A stretch of 64,000 nt of DNA from Paraburkholderia kirstenboschensis (GCF_904848585.1 NZ_CAJHCR010000001.1:1178001-1242000); one strand, 5' to 3'; positions 18,273 to 29,409 are shown, counted from the first letter of the stretch. Program-made: numbers and translations. Notes: generated by a model from the letters alone, not told the origin.

Positions 18273-19181
18273 TCAAGCTGCTTTCGCTTCGCTATCCGGC
18301 GCTTGCGCGACTTCGTAATTCGCCATGATTTCGAGTGCGCGAACCATCGCCGAGTGATCCCATGCCTTGCCGCCGTTCGCCGCGCATACGCTGAACAATT
18401 GCTGCGCGCTCGCGGTGTGCGGCAGCGCGATGCCGAGCTTGCGCGCGCCGTCGAGTGCGAGGTTCAGATCCTTCTGATGCAGTTCGATCCGAAAGCCCGG
18501 ATTGAACGTGCGCTTCGTCATGCGCTCGCCGTGCACTTCCAGAATGCGCGATGAAGCGAAGCCGCCCATCAACGCCTTGCGCACACGTTCCGGATCGGCG
18601 CCCGAGCGCGATGCGAACAGCAGCGCTTCGGCCACGGCCTCGATGTTCAGCGCCACGATGATCTGGTTCGCGACCTTGCACGTCTGACCCGCGCCGTTGT
18701 CGCCGATCAGGGAGATGTTCTTGCCCATCAGTTCGAACAGCGGCTTTGCCTGCGCAAAGGCTTTTTCCGGGCCGCCCACCATGATCGTGAGTGTTGCCTC
18801 GCGTGCACCGACTTCGCCGCCGGAGACGGGCGCATCGAGGTAGTCGACGCCGAGCGCATTGATCTTCTTCGCGAACGCCTGAGTATCGAGCGGCGAGATC
18901 GAGCTCATGTCGATCACGAGCTTGCCTGCCGCGAGGCCGGCGGCGACGCCGTCGTCGGCGAATAGAACGTTGGCTACGTCAGGCGTGTCGGGCACCATGA
19001 TGATGACGATGTCGGCGGCTTGCGCGACAGCGGTCGAATTGGCCACCACGTTCGTGCTCTTGCCTAGGTCTTCGGGCACCGGATACGCCCCGTTCACGAA
19101 CAGTGTATGACCGCCCTTGATGAGGTTGCGCGCCATATGCGCGCCCATGATGCCGAGCCCGATGAAACCGATCTTTGCCAT
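18273..19181 (-). CDS. glxR: 2-hydroxy-3-oxopropionate (tartronate semialdehyde) reductase
   Basis: Reduces tartronate semialdehyde to D-glycerate with NAD(P)H, after Gcl and Hyi. The N-terminal Rossmann motif is IGFIGLGIMGAHMARNL, the substrate motif is DAPVSGGEVGA, and the catalytic Lys is in GAGQTCKVANQ. The C-terminal helical domain starts near residue 165. Length 302 aa, against about 290-300 for the family. GGAGA precedes the ATG. It is the third gene of the gcl-hyi-glxR run. Confidence 0.94.
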   Translation of the reverse strand: MAKIGFIGLGIMGAHMARNLIKGGHTLFVNGAYPVPEDLGKSTNVVANSTAVAQAADIVIIMVPDTPDVANVLFADDGVAAGLAAGKLVIDMSSISPLDTQAFAKKINALGVDYLDAPVSGGEVGAREATLTIMVGGPEKAFAQAKPLFELMGKNISLIGDNGAGQTCKVANQIIVALNIEAVAEALLFASRSGADPERVRKALMGGFASSRILEVHGERMTKRTFNPGFRIELHQKDLNLALDGARKLGIALPHTASAQQLFSVCAANGGKAWDHSAMVRALEIMANYEVAQAPDSEAKAA

Positions 19182-19286
19182 GTGTCTGAATCTCCAGTAT
19201 TTTCAGTGTTGTTTGCGGTCCCTTCACGGGAGCCCTTGCGAGGCGTCGCGCGCCTGATCTGTCCGATGCGGTGTTCAGTGCATCGT

Positions 19287-20096
19287 TCAAGCTGCGGCGT
19301 GCGCCGCGCCGCGCGTTTGCCCGGCCACGCTCTGCACCCAGCACAAGCCGGCAGTGGTGTTCGTGCGTGGCTTGTATTCGCAGCCGACGTAGCCGTCGTA
19401 GCCAATCGAGTCGAGCAGTTCGAACAGGAACGGGTAGTTGATTTCGCCGGTACCCGGTTCGTTGCGCCCCGGGTTGTCGGCTAGCTGGATATGCGCGATT
19501 TGCGGCAGATTCTTTTTGATCGTTGCCGCGAGTTCGCCTTCCATCCGTTGCATGTGATAGATGTCGTATTGCAGGAACAGATTATCCGAGCCCACTGCGC
19601 GAATTACGTCGAGGCCTTCGCTCGAACGGTTCAATGCGAAACCCGGAATGTCGTAGGAATTGCACGGTTCGACTAGCAGCCTGATACCGGCCTTCTTCAA
19701 TTCACCCGCTGCAAAACGCAGGTTATCCACAATAGTCGCGCGCGCCTTGTCAGCATCCACGCCCGCAGTCGGAATGCCGACGAGGCAGTTCAATTGCGGC
19801 ACCTTCAGCGCGCTCGCGTATTCGATCGCACGGCCCACGCCTTCCTGAAACTCGCTCACGCGATCGGGCAGGCAGGCAATGCCACGCTCGCCGGCTTCCC
19901 AGTTGCCCGCGGGCAGGTTGTGCAGCACGAGCTTCAGCCGGTTCTGCTGAAGACGCTCGCTCAACTCGGCGATCCGGTACGGATACGGAAACAGGAATTC
20001 GACGGCGTTAAAGCCCGCGTCAGCTGCGGCCGCGAAGCGGTCTAGGAACGGAACTTCGTTGAAAAGCATCGTGAGATTCGCTGCGAATTTGGGCAT
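19287..20096 (-). CDS. hyi: Hydroxypyruvate isomerase
   Basis: Interconverts hydroxypyruvate and tartronate semialdehyde. The TIM barrel shows metal and acid residues in LVEPCNSYDIPG, LQYDIYHMQRMEG, HIQLADNPGRNEPGTGEI and GCEYKP. The start MPKFAANLTMLFNE at 20096 matches family starts; the frame from 20123 adds nine unneeded residues. Length 269 aa. It sits between gcl and glxR as in the E. coli glyoxylate operon. Confidence 0.93.
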   Translation of the reverse strand: MPKFAANLTMLFNEVPFLDRFAAAADAGFNAVEFLFPYPYRIAELSERLQQNRLKLVLHNLPAGNWEAGERGIACLPDRVSEFQEGVGRAIEYASALKVPQLNCLVGIPTAGVDADKARATIVDNLRFAAGELKKAGIRLLVEPCNSYDIPGFALNRSSEGLDVIRAVGSDNLFLQYDIYHMQRMEGELAATIKKNLPQIAHIQLADNPGRNEPGTGEINYPFLFELLDSIGYDGYVGCEYKPRTNTTAGLCWVQSVAGQTRGAAHAAA

Positions 20097-20191
20097 AGCG
20101 CTCAGGTCTCTTTGGTCGGTCATTGAAAAACTTCATAGCGCGATTGCAATGCAGTCGGTGCAATCGCGCCCCCGCGATCGGCTGGTAAAGC

Positions 20192-21967
<1,776 letters not shown>

Positions 21968-22017
21968 GAATGTCTCCTCAATGTTTGGAAATTGGCGAAT
22001 AAGGCTCTTGAACGCAC

Positions 22018-22034
22018 TTTAGGCTCGACCTAAA
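22018..22034. promoter_or_regulatory. Palindrome between gcl and LysR gene, likely operator
   Basis: TTTAGG-CTCGA-CCTAAA is a perfect 6-5-6 palindrome that also satisfies the LysR T-N11-A pattern (T22020 to A22032). It lies in the divergent spacer about 50 bp from the gcl start, where a LysR regulator of glyoxylate use would bind. Confidence 0.7.
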
Positions 22035-22123
22035 GGTTTGATAAGATCAGTCCGCGTCGCTTATTTCGAAACAAAAAGTATGGAATGCGGGCACAAGCAG
22101 TGTGCGCCCGCAAGGAGACCGCC

Positions 22124-23038
22124 ATGGATCGCTTCAAGCAGATTGAAACCTTCGTGCGCGTCGCGGACGCGGGTAGCCTTGCGGCCGCGGCTCTGGAGGA
22201 GGGCGTGTCGCCGGTGATCCTCGGGCGGCGCATCGACGCTCTCGAAAAGCGCCTCGGCGTGAAGCTGATGTATCGCTCGACGCGGCGGCTCGTGGTCAGC
22301 GAGGACGGCGCAGCCTTTCTGGAGCGCTGCCGCGGACTATTGACCGAATGGGACCAGGCCGAGAACGAACTGAGCGCCGGGCGCCGCGCGGTGAACGGCC
22401 ATCTGATCGTGTCGGCGCCGGCTGCGTTTGGCCGCAAGCACGTCGCGCCGCTCGCGCCGGCGTTTGTCGCCGACAAGCCGGAATTGCAGGTGTCGTTCAA
22501 CCTGACCGACCGCGTCGTGGATCTGGTGCGCGAGGGCTATGACCTGTCGATACGCATCGGCGGTGCGGTCGATCCGAACTTCGTCGCGGTGAAGCTCGCT
22601 TCGAACCGGCGCGTGGTGTGCGGCACGCCCGACTACTTCCGCCGGCACGGCAAGCCCAAAACGCTCGAAGACCTGCCGCGGCACAACTGTCTTGCGTTCA
22701 ATCTGCAAGGCGGCCAGAACCGCGGCTGGTATTTTCGCCGCAACGGCAAGCTCGTCACGGTGCGGGTAGGGGGCACGCTCGATTGCAACGACGGCGAACT
22801 TTTGCACCGCTGGGTATCCGAAGGGCTCGGACTAGGCTGGCGGTCCACCTGGGAAATCCAGCAGCAGCTCGCACGCGGCGAACTGCAAACGGTGCTCGAC
22901 GAATTCGCGCTGCCCGACTACGACATTCTCGCGGTCTACCCGCAGCAGCGCTACGTGCCGGCCAAGGTGCGCTATTTCATCGATTATCTGAAAGAGATCT
23001 ACGCGAGCGAGGATTACTGGAACCGGCCGGCGTATTAG
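22124..23038 (+). CDS. LysR-family regulator divergent from gcl
   Basis: The helix-turn-helix is at residues 1-60 (DRFKQIETFVRVADAGS, then VSPVILGRRIDALEKRLGV), in the CrgA/AaeR-like group of LysR proteins. The effector domain (about 90-300) has PAAFGRKHVAPLAP and FNLTDRVVDLVREGYDLSIR. Length 304 aa. AAGGAGACC precedes the ATG at 22124. The divergent layout and the palindrome suggest it controls gcl-hyi-glxR in response to a glyoxylate-pathway metabolite. That target is inferred. A 15-bp duplication overlaps its stop codon. Confidence 0.88.
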   Translation: MDRFKQIETFVRVADAGSLAAAALEEGVSPVILGRRIDALEKRLGVKLMYRSTRRLVVSEDGAAFLERCRGLLTEWDQAENELSAGRRAVNGHLIVSAPAAFGRKHVAPLAPAFVADKPELQVSFNLTDRVVDLVREGYDLSIRIGGAVDPNFVAVKLASNRRVVCGTPDYFRRHGKPKTLEDLPRHNCLAFNLQGGQNRGWYFRRNGKLVTVRVGGTLDCNDGELLHRWVSEGLGLGWRSTWEIQQQLARGELQTVLDEFALPDYDILAVYPQQRYVPAKVRYFIDYLKEIYASEDYWNRPAY

Positions 23039-23066
23039 TGGGCTGACACGCAGTGGGCTGACACGC
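23037..23066. repeat. Perfect 15-bp tandem duplication at the LysR gene end
   Basis: AGTGGGCTGACACGC occurs twice with no gap (23037-23051 and 23052-23066). The first copy overlaps the last two bases of the stop codon. Confidence 0.85.
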
Positions 23067-23300
23067 GCGGGCATGGCCGGGTAGTGCGCTCGGGACGCTG
23101 CCGCGCTTTGGCTGGACCGGGCTCGAGGCTCGGAGCGGGCTCGCAGGCCCGGCCGCGAAGCGGGGGTGAGGGCGCGTTTGCGAGCGGCGCAGCGCGCTTG
23201 GTGGGTAAATTCGAGCGGTCTTGGCTCATGCGGCGCGTGCAACGAGGACGCTAAATCGTTGAAAACACGCCCGAATCACGCCTTCGGACGATGCAATGCC

Positions 23301-23329
23301 TTGCAGCCCGTCCCCAATCAGGCTACAAT
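23301..23329 (+). promoter_or_regulatory. Sigma-70 promoter of the rpsF operon
   Basis: TTGCAG (23301-23306) and TACAAT (23324-23329) are separated by exactly 17 bp, about 75 bp before the rpsF start. The 365-bp spacer upstream (23039-23403) otherwise shows only the 15-bp duplication. Confidence 0.75.
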
Positions 23330-23403
23330 CTTCGGCTTCTCACTTGCCACACCGGTTCGACGCCCGGGTGGCTTCTATCCAAAAGTCAGCACAAGGAGTG
23401 TGT

Positions 23404-23778
23404 ATGCGTCATTATGAAATCGTCTTTATCGTGCATCCCGATCAGAGCGAGCAGGTGCCCGCCATGATCGAGCGTTACAAGAGCACGATCACGTCGCACG
23501 GTGGCCAGATCCACCGTATCGAAGACTGGGGCCGTCGCCAACTGGCCTACATGATCGAGAAACTCGCGAAGGCTCACTACGTCTGCATGAACATCGAATG
23601 CGACCAGACCACGCTCGACGAGCTGGAACACGCGTTCAAGTTCAACGACGCCGTTCTGCGTCACCTCATCGTCAAGATGAAGAAAGCCGAAACCGGCCCT
23701 TCGCCGATGATGAAGGAAGTGCAGCGCGAAGAAGCCAAGAAGTCGGCTGCTACGCAACCGTCCGAAGCGCAGGCTTAA
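23404..23778 (+). CDS. rpsF: 30S ribosomal protein S6
   Basis: Binds 16S rRNA with S18 on the small subunit platform. The sequence shows [19 protein letters not shown], the S6 core [22 protein letters not shown] and [17 protein letters not shown]. It has a charged C-terminal tail of about 25 residues ([17 protein letters not shown]), as is usual in beta-proteobacteria. Length 124 aa. The ATG at 23404 follows AAGGAGTGT. It is first in the operon rpsF-priB-rpsR-rplI. Confidence 0.98.
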   Translation: MRHYEIVFIVHPDQSEQVPAMIERYKSTITSHGGQIHRIEDWGRRQLAYMIEKLAKAHYVCMNIECDQTTLDELEHAFKFNDAVLRHLIVKMKKAETGPSPMMKEVQREEAKKSAATQPSEAQA

Positions 23779-23828
23779 GACACACTATTTAAGCTACCAG
23801 ACCAAGCGTCGCCCTTGCCAAAGGCTTC

Positions 23829-24128
23829 ATGAACCGGCTGCAGCTCACAGCCAGCGTCGTCGAACGCGAACCGGTGCGGTACACCCCCGCCGGCGTTCCG
23901 ATTGCCAGCTGCACGTTGCAGCACCGCACGGAAGTCGTCGAAGCCGGTATTGCCCGGCAAGTCGAACTGACCATGCAGGCGGTAGCCGCAGGTGAGGCGA
24001 GCGGTAAGCTGGAAAGCTGTCCGATGGGCGTGGAAACGCTCTTCACAGGCTTCCTGGCAAAAAAGCACCGCAACGCAAGAACTCTGGTATTTCACATCAC
24101 AGCATTGCAGGACATTGGAAAGGACTGA
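23829..24128 (+). CDS. priB: Primosomal replication protein N (PriB)
   Basis: A small single-stranded DNA-binding protein of the PriA replication restart pathway. The OB fold shows [34 protein letters not shown] and the C-terminal [18 protein letters not shown]. Length 99 aa. It lies between rpsF and rpsR, the classic location, and ends two bases before the rpsR start. Expression is therefore tied to ribosomal protein synthesis. Confidence 0.95.
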   Translation: MNRLQLTASVVEREPVRYTPAGVPIASCTLQHRTEVVEAGIARQVELTMQAVAAGEASGKLESCPMGVETLFTGFLAKKHRNARTLVFHITALQDIGKD

Positions 24129-24130
24129 AC

Positions 24131-24406
24131 ATGCCCCGCCCGACTGGTAAGAAATTCGACAAGCGTCGTCAGCAACAAAATCCGCTCTTCAAGCGTAAGA
24201 AGTTCTGCCGTTTCACGGCTGCTGGCGTCGAATACATCGACTACAAAGACATCGAAACGCTGAAAGACTTCATCGGCGAAAACGGCAAGATCACGCCGGC
24301 GCGTCTCACGGGTACGAAGTCGCACTATCAACGCCAGCTGGACACGGCTATCAAGCGCGCACGTTTCCTCGCGCTCGTGCCGTACACCGACCAGCACAAG
24401 GCCTAA
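24131..24406 (+). CDS. rpsR: 30S ribosomal protein S18
   Basis: The partner of S6 on the 30S platform. Core motifs are [20 protein letters not shown] and [19 protein letters not shown], with the basic [16 protein letters not shown] end. Length 91 aa, slightly longer than enteric S18 because of a Lys/Arg/Gln-rich N-terminus. It is the third gene of the operon. Confidence 0.98.
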   Translation: MPRPTGKKFDKRRQQQNPLFKRKKFCRFTAAGVEYIDYKDIETLKDFIGENGKITPARLTGTKSHYQRQLDTAIKRARFLALVPYTDQHKA

Positions 24407-24433
24407 CCCGACGACGCGATAAGGAGCATCCGA

Positions 24434-24886
24434 ATGCAAATCATTCTTCTGGAAAAAGTCGTCAATCTGGGCAACCTGGGCGATATCGTGAAGGTCAAGG
24501 ACGGTTACGCACGTAACTTCCTGATCCCGAACAAGCAGGCTCGCCGTGCAACGAAGGAAGCGCTGGCCGAATTCGAAGTCCGCCGCGCTGAACTCGAAAA
24601 GACCGCCGCTGAAAAGCTGGCTGCCGCTCAAGCCCAAGGCGAAAAGCTGGCGGGTTCGACGGTTCAGATCGGCCAGAAGGCCGGTGTGGACGGCCGTCTG
24701 TTCGGCTCGGTGACGAACGCCGACATCGCCGAAGCACTGGGCAAGCAAGGCTTCGCGGTTGAAAAGGCGCAAGTTCGCCTGCCGGAAGGCCCGCTGAAGA
24801 CGGTGGGTGACCACCCGGTTCAGGTTTCGCTGCACACCGACGTGGTTGTCGACGTGACGGTGTCGGTACTCGGCGAGCACGTTTAA
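24434..24886 (+). CDS. rplI: 50S ribosomal protein L9
   Basis: Binds 23S rRNA near L1 and helps frame maintenance. The N-domain begins [30 protein letters not shown], whose early segment is strongly conserved. A long charged helix (about 40-75) links it to the C-domain ([18 protein letters not shown] and [17 protein letters not shown]). Length 150 aa. It is the last ribosomal gene before a strong terminator. Confidence 0.98.
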   Translation: MQIILLEKVVNLGNLGDIVKVKDGYARNFLIPNKQARRATKEALAEFEVRRAELEKTAAEKLAAAQAQGEKLAGSTVQIGQKAGVDGRLFGSVTNADIAEALGKQGFAVEKAQVRLPEGPLKTVGDHPVQVSLHTDVVVDVTVSVLGEHV

Positions 24887-24952
24887 GCCGAGCGCGTCTG
24901 AATCGACCGCATCAAGCATCAGATAGTATTGGCCAGGTTGTTGCTGGCTGAG

Positions 24953-24986
24953 GGCAGGGGCCGGGCAACCGGCCCCTGCCTTTTTT
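24953..24986 (+). terminator. Strong terminator after rplI
   Basis: A 12-bp perfect GC-rich stem (24953-24964 with 24969-24980) capped by a GCAA tetraloop is followed directly by six T. It separates the ribosomal operon from dnaB. Confidence 0.95.
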
Positions 24987-25051
24987 GTGCCCGTTATTTT
25001 TTGCTCGTTCCGCTGGCCGCGGTCGCCTGATTTCCACGATAATTCCTCTCC

Positions 25052-26437
25052 ATGAACGCACCGTCCAAAGATCCCCAACTCGAGTCGCTGAAAGTCCCGC
25101 CGCATTCGATCGAGGCCGAGCAATCGGTGCTGGGCGGGTTGTTGTTGGACAACGCGGCATGGGACCGGATTGCCGATTTCCTGTCGCAAAGCGATTTCTA
25201 TCGCTACGATCACCGCATTATCTACGAGCACATCGGCAAGCTCATCGCAGCGACGCGCCCGGCCGACGTCATTACCGTTTACGAAGCGCTCGGAACGTCG
25301 GGCAAGGCGGAAGAGGTCGGTGGCCTTGCGTATCTGAACGCACTCGCGCAGAACACGCCGAGCGCGGCGAATATCCGGCGCTATGCGGAAATCGTGCGCG
25401 ACCGCGCGGTGCTGCGCCGGCTGGTTTCCGTTGCCGACGAAATCTCGGCCGACGCCTTCAATCCGCAAGGCAAGGAAGTCCGGCAATTGCTGGACGAGGC
25501 GGAATCGAAGGTGTTTTCGATTGCGGAAGACGGCGCGCGTGGCACGCAGGGCTTTCTGGAAATCGGGCCGCTGCTGACTCAGGTCGTCGAGCGGATCGAC
25601 ACGCTGTATCACACCGCGAATCCGAGCGACGTGACCGGCACGCCGACCGGTTTTGTCGACCTTGACCGCATGACCTCGGGCATGCACGGCGGCGAGTTGA
25701 TCATTGTTGCGGGACGTCCGTCGATGGGTAAGACGGCGTTTTCGATGAACATCGGCGAGTACGTTGCGGTCGAATACGGCTTGCCGGTCGCTGTGTTCTC
25801 AATGGAAATGCCGGGCTCGCAGCTCACCATGCGTATGCTCGGCTCGGTCGGCCGCCTCGATCAACACCGCATGCGAACCGGCCGTCTGACCGACGAGGAC
25901 TGGCCGAAGCTCACGCACGCCGTGCAAAAAATGAGCGAGGCGCAGATTTTTATCGACGAAACCGGTGGTCTGAACCCGATGGAACTGCGCTCACGCGCGC
26001 GGCGGCTCTCGCGTCAGTGCGGCAAGCTCGGGCTCATCATCATCGACTACCTGCAGCTGATGAGCGGATCGTCTTCGGGTGAAAACCGCGCCACCGAAAT
26101 CTCGGAAATCTCGCGTTCGCTCAAGAGCCTCGCGAAGGAACTGGATGTGCCGGTCATCGCTTTGTCGCAGCTCAACCGCGGTCTGGAACAACGTCCGAAC
26201 AAGCGGCCGATCATGTCGGACCTGCGCGAATCGGGCGCTATCGAACAGGACGCCGACGTGATCCTGTTTATTTACCGCGACGAAGTGTATAACCCCGACA
26301 GCCAGGACAAAGGCACGGCGGAAATCATTATCGGCAAGCAGCGGAATGGCCCGATCGGACCGGTTCGGCTCACGTTCCACGGCCAATACACGAAGTTCGA
26401 CAACTTTGCGGGCGCGCAGAATTTTTACGGCGATTAA
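25052..26437 (+). CDS. dnaB: Replicative DNA helicase DnaB
   Basis: A hexameric 5'-3' helicase of the replisome. The N-terminal domain (about 15-120) has PPHSIEAEQSVLGGLLLDN. The RecA-like C-terminal domain has Walker A GRPSMGKTAFSMN, H2 VAVFSMEMPGSQ, Walker B LIIIDYLQLMSG and the arginine finger region EIIIGKQRNGPIG. Length 461 aa, normal, with no intein. The location after rplI is typical for beta-proteobacteria. The ATG at 25052 follows a short spacer after the terminator. Confidence 0.98.
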   Translation: MNAPSKDPQLESLKVPPHSIEAEQSVLGGLLLDNAAWDRIADFLSQSDFYRYDHRIIYEHIGKLIAATRPADVITVYEALGTSGKAEEVGGLAYLNALAQNTPSAANIRRYAEIVRDRAVLRRLVSVADEISADAFNPQGKEVRQLLDEAESKVFSIAEDGARGTQGFLEIGPLLTQVVERIDTLYHTANPSDVTGTPTGFVDLDRMTSGMHGGELIIVAGRPSMGKTAFSMNIGEYVAVEYGLPVAVFSMEMPGSQLTMRMLGSVGRLDQHRMRTGRLTDEDWPKLTHAVQKMSEAQIFIDETGGLNPMELRSRARRLSRQCGKLGLIIIDYLQLMSGSSSGENRATEISEISRSLKSLAKELDVPVIALSQLNRGLEQRPNKRPIMSDLRESGAIEQDADVILFIYRDEVYNPDSQDKGTAEIIIGKQRNGPIGPVRLTFHGQYTKFDNFAGAQNFYGD

Positions 26438-26585
26438 GCGCGAATAGCGGCGGCGCAGCGCAAAGACCGCGCAAACGCAATGGCCGCTGTTGTAAGCGCG
26501 CTTTGCAAAGTGCTACATCGGGCCCGCAACGGTACAATATGGCGGTTTTATGTCAGCCATAATGTGACCAATTTTCGGGATCCCA

Positions 26586-27212
26586 ATGTTCGGTCGATTC
26601 ATGCCCACCGAGGGCAAGTTCTTTGATATTTTCAATGCGCACGCACAGTGCATCGTCTCGGCAAGCCGCGAACTCGAGCTGCTGATCGACAATCTGCAAG
26701 ACGCCGAAACTCATAAGCAAAACGTGCAAAAAGCCGAGAAGGCTGCAGACAAACTCACGCACGAAACCATCGACCTGCTGCACAAGACCTTCATCACGCC
26801 GCTCGACCGCGATGAGATCCACAAGCTGATCACCACGATGGACGACATCCTCGACCTGATGGAGGACGTCGCCACCGCTATTTCCCTTTACGACGTCCAG
26901 TCGGTCACTTCCGAGGCGAGCCAGCTTGCGCACATCTGCACGGCGACGTCCGAGCGGGTGCAATTCGCCGTCAGCCTGTTGTCGGACATGAAGCAGGCGA
27001 GCCAGATTCTGAAGGCGTGCGAGGAAATCGACCGCCTCGAGTCCGAGGCCGACCGGGTGCTGCGCTCGGCCATGTCCAAGCTTTTCCGCGAAGAAGACAA
27101 CGTCAAAACCCTGATCAAGCTCAAAGCCATTTACGAATTGCTCGAAACGATCACGGACAAGTGTGAAGACGTAGCAAACATCATCGAAGGCATCGTGCTG
27201 GAAAACGCATAA
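26586..27212 (+). CDS. DUF47 (PhoU-like) phosphate transport accessory protein
   Basis: An all-helical protein of 208 aa with the DUF47 pattern: RFMPTEGKFFDIFNAHA, DLLHKTFITPLDRDEIHKL and DDILDLMEDVATAIS, with metal-binding Glu/Asp residues on the helices. It overlaps the phosphate permease gene by one base (TAATG). DUF47 proteins are regularly paired with Pit transporters and are thought to modulate them, like PhoU does for Pst. A TACAAT -10-like hexamer lies at 26533-26538. Confidence 0.92.
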   Translation: MFGRFMPTEGKFFDIFNAHAQCIVSASRELELLIDNLQDAETHKQNVQKAEKAADKLTHETIDLLHKTFITPLDRDEIHKLITTMDDILDLMEDVATAISLYDVQSVTSEASQLAHICTATSERVQFAVSLLSDMKQASQILKACEEIDRLESEADRVLRSAMSKLFREEDNVKTLIKLKAIYELLETITDKCEDVANIIEGIVLENA

Positions 27213-28222
27213 TGCAATCGATACAACTTGCTATCTGGGTCGTCGCCGGCCTGGTCGCCGTCGCGCTCGTTTTCGACTTCATGAACGGTTTTCACGACGC
27301 GGCAAACTCGATCGCCACCGTCGTCTCGACAGGTGTGCTCAAGCCGCAACAGGCGGTGGCGTTCGCCGCGGCGTTCAACGTCGTCGCATATTTCGTGTTT
27401 CACCTGAAAGTGGCCGCGACTGTCGGCAAGGGCACGATAGACCCCGGCATCGTCGATCATTACGTGATTTTCGGTGCACTAGTGGGCGCGATCGGCTGGA
27501 ATGTGATTACCTGGCACTACGGCATTCCGTCGAGTTCCTCGCACGCACTGATCGGCGGGCTCGTCGGCTCGGCGCTTGCCAAGTCGGGCTGGGGTTCGCT
27601 CAACCTCGACGGGTTGCTGAAGACGGTAGCGTTTATTTTCATTTCGCCGCTGCTCGGGTTCGTGCTCGGTTCGTTTTTCATGCTGGCTGTGTCGTGGATT
27701 TATTTCCGTACGCCGCCGAGCAAGGTCGACCGGCGCTTCCGGCGTCTGCAACTCGTGTCGGCTGGTCTGTACAGCCTCGGCCACGGCGGTAACGACGCGC
27801 AGAAAACCATCGGCATCATCTGGATGCTGCTGATCGCGACCGGCTATGCATCGTCGATCGCGGAGGCGCCGCCGCTGTGGGTGATCGGCGGCTGCTATCT
27901 GTCGATGGGGGTTGGCACGTTGTTCGGCGGCTGGCGAATCGTCCGCACCATGGGTCAGAAAATTACCAAGCTCAAGCCCGTTGGCGGCTTTTGTGCCGAA
28001 TCGGGCGGGGCGATCACGTTGTTCACCGCTTCCTGGCTCGGTATTCCAGTGTCCACCACGCATACGATCACCGGCGCGATCGTCGGCGTGGGCGCGACGC
28101 AGAAGCTGAGCGCAGTCCGCTGGGGCGTGGCCGGCAACATCGTCTGGGCATGGATTCTGACGATTCCGGCGTCAGCGGCGCTCGCCGCCGCCGCCTGGTG
28201 GCTCGGTCACCGCTTGCTGTAA
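27212..28222 (+). CDS. pit: Inorganic phosphate transporter, PiT family
   Basis: A low-affinity metal-phosphate:H+ symporter in the inner membrane with about ten transmembrane helices. The two inverted PiT signatures are present: DFMNGFHDAANSIATVVSTG near residue 20 and SLGHGGNDAQKTIGIIW near residue 190. GIPSSSSHALIGGLVGSA and GIPVSTTHTITGAIVG are the paired Ser/Thr-His motifs. Length 336 aa, the shorter PiT type. It is translationally coupled to the DUF47 gene. Confidence 0.95.
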   Translation: MQSIQLAIWVVAGLVAVALVFDFMNGFHDAANSIATVVSTGVLKPQQAVAFAAAFNVVAYFVFHLKVAATVGKGTIDPGIVDHYVIFGALVGAIGWNVITWHYGIPSSSSHALIGGLVGSALAKSGWGSLNLDGLLKTVAFIFISPLLGFVLGSFFMLAVSWIYFRTPPSKVDRRFRRLQLVSAGLYSLGHGGNDAQKTIGIIWMLLIATGYASSIAEAPPLWVIGGCYLSMGVGTLFGGWRIVRTMGQKITKLKPVGGFCAESGGAITLFTASWLGIPVSTTHTITGAIVGVGATQKLSAVRWGVAGNIVWAWILTIPASAALAAAAWWLGHRLL

Positions 28223-28307
28223 CTACAACTACGGGCTGCGGGGCGGGCGGCAAGACCGTTCGCTCCGCAACCGCAGCGCTACAGCCTCGACAAACAGCGC
28301 GCATCGC

Positions 28308-29123
28308 TCAGATCAGCGGCGCGCTGCCTCCATCCATCGGGACGATCGCGCCCGTCACATAGCTTGCGCGGCGGCTTGCCAGAAACAGCGCGACATCTGC
28401 AATTTCCTCCGGTTTTGCGTAACGCCCAAGCGGCACCTTCGCCTGTCCACGCGCGAGCGCTTCGGCGCTCTGAATGCCTTGTTGCGTTGCTTCGAGCTTG
28501 ACCGCTTCTTCGACGCGCTCGGTGAGCGTCGCGCCCGGATTGATCGCGTTGATCCGAATGCCGTAGCGCGCGTAGTAGTGGGCCAGGCCGACCGTGGCCA
28601 GCATCAGCGCAGCGTTGGCGGCGCCGCCGGCGATATGGATATCGCTCGCGATCTTCCCGCCCATGCCGATGATGTTGACGATCGTGCCGGGCTCGCCAGG
28701 ATTGCCGCTTTTCGCGCGCTCGGCCATGCGGCGCAGCACTTCCTGCTGCGGGTAGATGTAAGGGAAATATTTGGCTTCCATCGTGGCGCGGAAGGCATCC
28801 GCGTCGAGCGTTTCGGGGTCGTAGCGGCGGGCCGCGCCGGCGCTGTTGACCAGTACGTCGATCGGGCCGACGGCCGTGCTGACTTCCTCCACGATGTCGG
28901 CGGCGCTATGCGGCTCATGCAGATCGGCGCGCGTGCGGTGCACATGCAAGCCTTCCTGCTTCAACTGTTCGTAGGCGCGCGCCAGATTCGCGGGATCACG
29001 CGAAACGATTGCCACCTTCGCGCCTTCCAGCGCGAAAGCCCGGGCGCACGCGAAGCCGATTCCCTTGCTGCCGCCCGTGATCAGCACCACTTTGTCTTTC
29101 AGCCCGAGATCCATTGTCGCCAC
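28308..29123 (-). CDS. SDR-family oxidoreductase lacking the usual Tyr-Lys pair
   Basis: A short-chain dehydrogenase/reductase of 271 aa. The Rossmann nucleotide motif is VLITGGSKGIGFACARA near residue 12, NSAGAARRY gives the NNAG-like motif, and VKLEATQQG and YVTGAIVPMDGG fit the family end. At the expected Y-x3-K position the sequence reads HIAGGAANAAL, so Tyr is replaced by Gly and Lys by Asn. It therefore belongs to a divergent SDR subgroup or uses another acid/base. It is convergent with pit. Substrate unknown. Confidence 0.85.
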   Translation of the reverse strand: MATMDLGLKDKVVLITGGSKGIGFACARAFALEGAKVAIVSRDPANLARAYEQLKQEGLHVHRTRADLHEPHSAADIVEEVSTAVGPIDVLVNSAGAARRYDPETLDADAFRATMEAKYFPYIYPQQEVLRRMAERAKSGNPGEPGTIVNIIGMGGKIASDIHIAGGAANAALMLATVGLAHYYARYGIRINAINPGATLTERVEEAVKLEATQQGIQSAEALARGQAKVPLGRYAKPEEIADVALFLASRRASYVTGAIVPMDGGSAPLI

Positions 29124-29409
29124 CCGTTCGGAAGAATATCGATGACGATAGCAGATCGGCGGCCAACGTGTGCTGACGGAGTCGCGATTGCTGGCGGCGC
29201 TTGTGAGCGCGTCGATCGGATGAATCCGATTGATGTGGTGTGTTGTGTGGAAACGTCAGGCAGCGTCGGCTGACCATCTCATTTATGAGAATGTCCGCGC
29301 GTTTGGCCCGTACCGCTTGTTCGTCGATCGCGATTATTAATTAAGGATAGCGAATTATAAGAAGCGGGTTGGTGCATCATTTGACTTGCCCGCAGCGTTT
29401 TTGTCCTGA
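29124..29409. other. 286-bp intergenic region, AT-rich in its middle
   Basis: No gene was recognised. An AT-rich segment around 29330-29362 (ATTATTAATTAAGGATAG) contrasts with the GC-rich surroundings and may hold a promoter for the following genes or mark an old junction. Confidence 0.45.

Noticed and set aside
24092..25687. 531-codon minus-strand frame opposite rpsR, rplI and dnaB
   Set aside because: It crosses three certain genes and lacks any protein-like motif.
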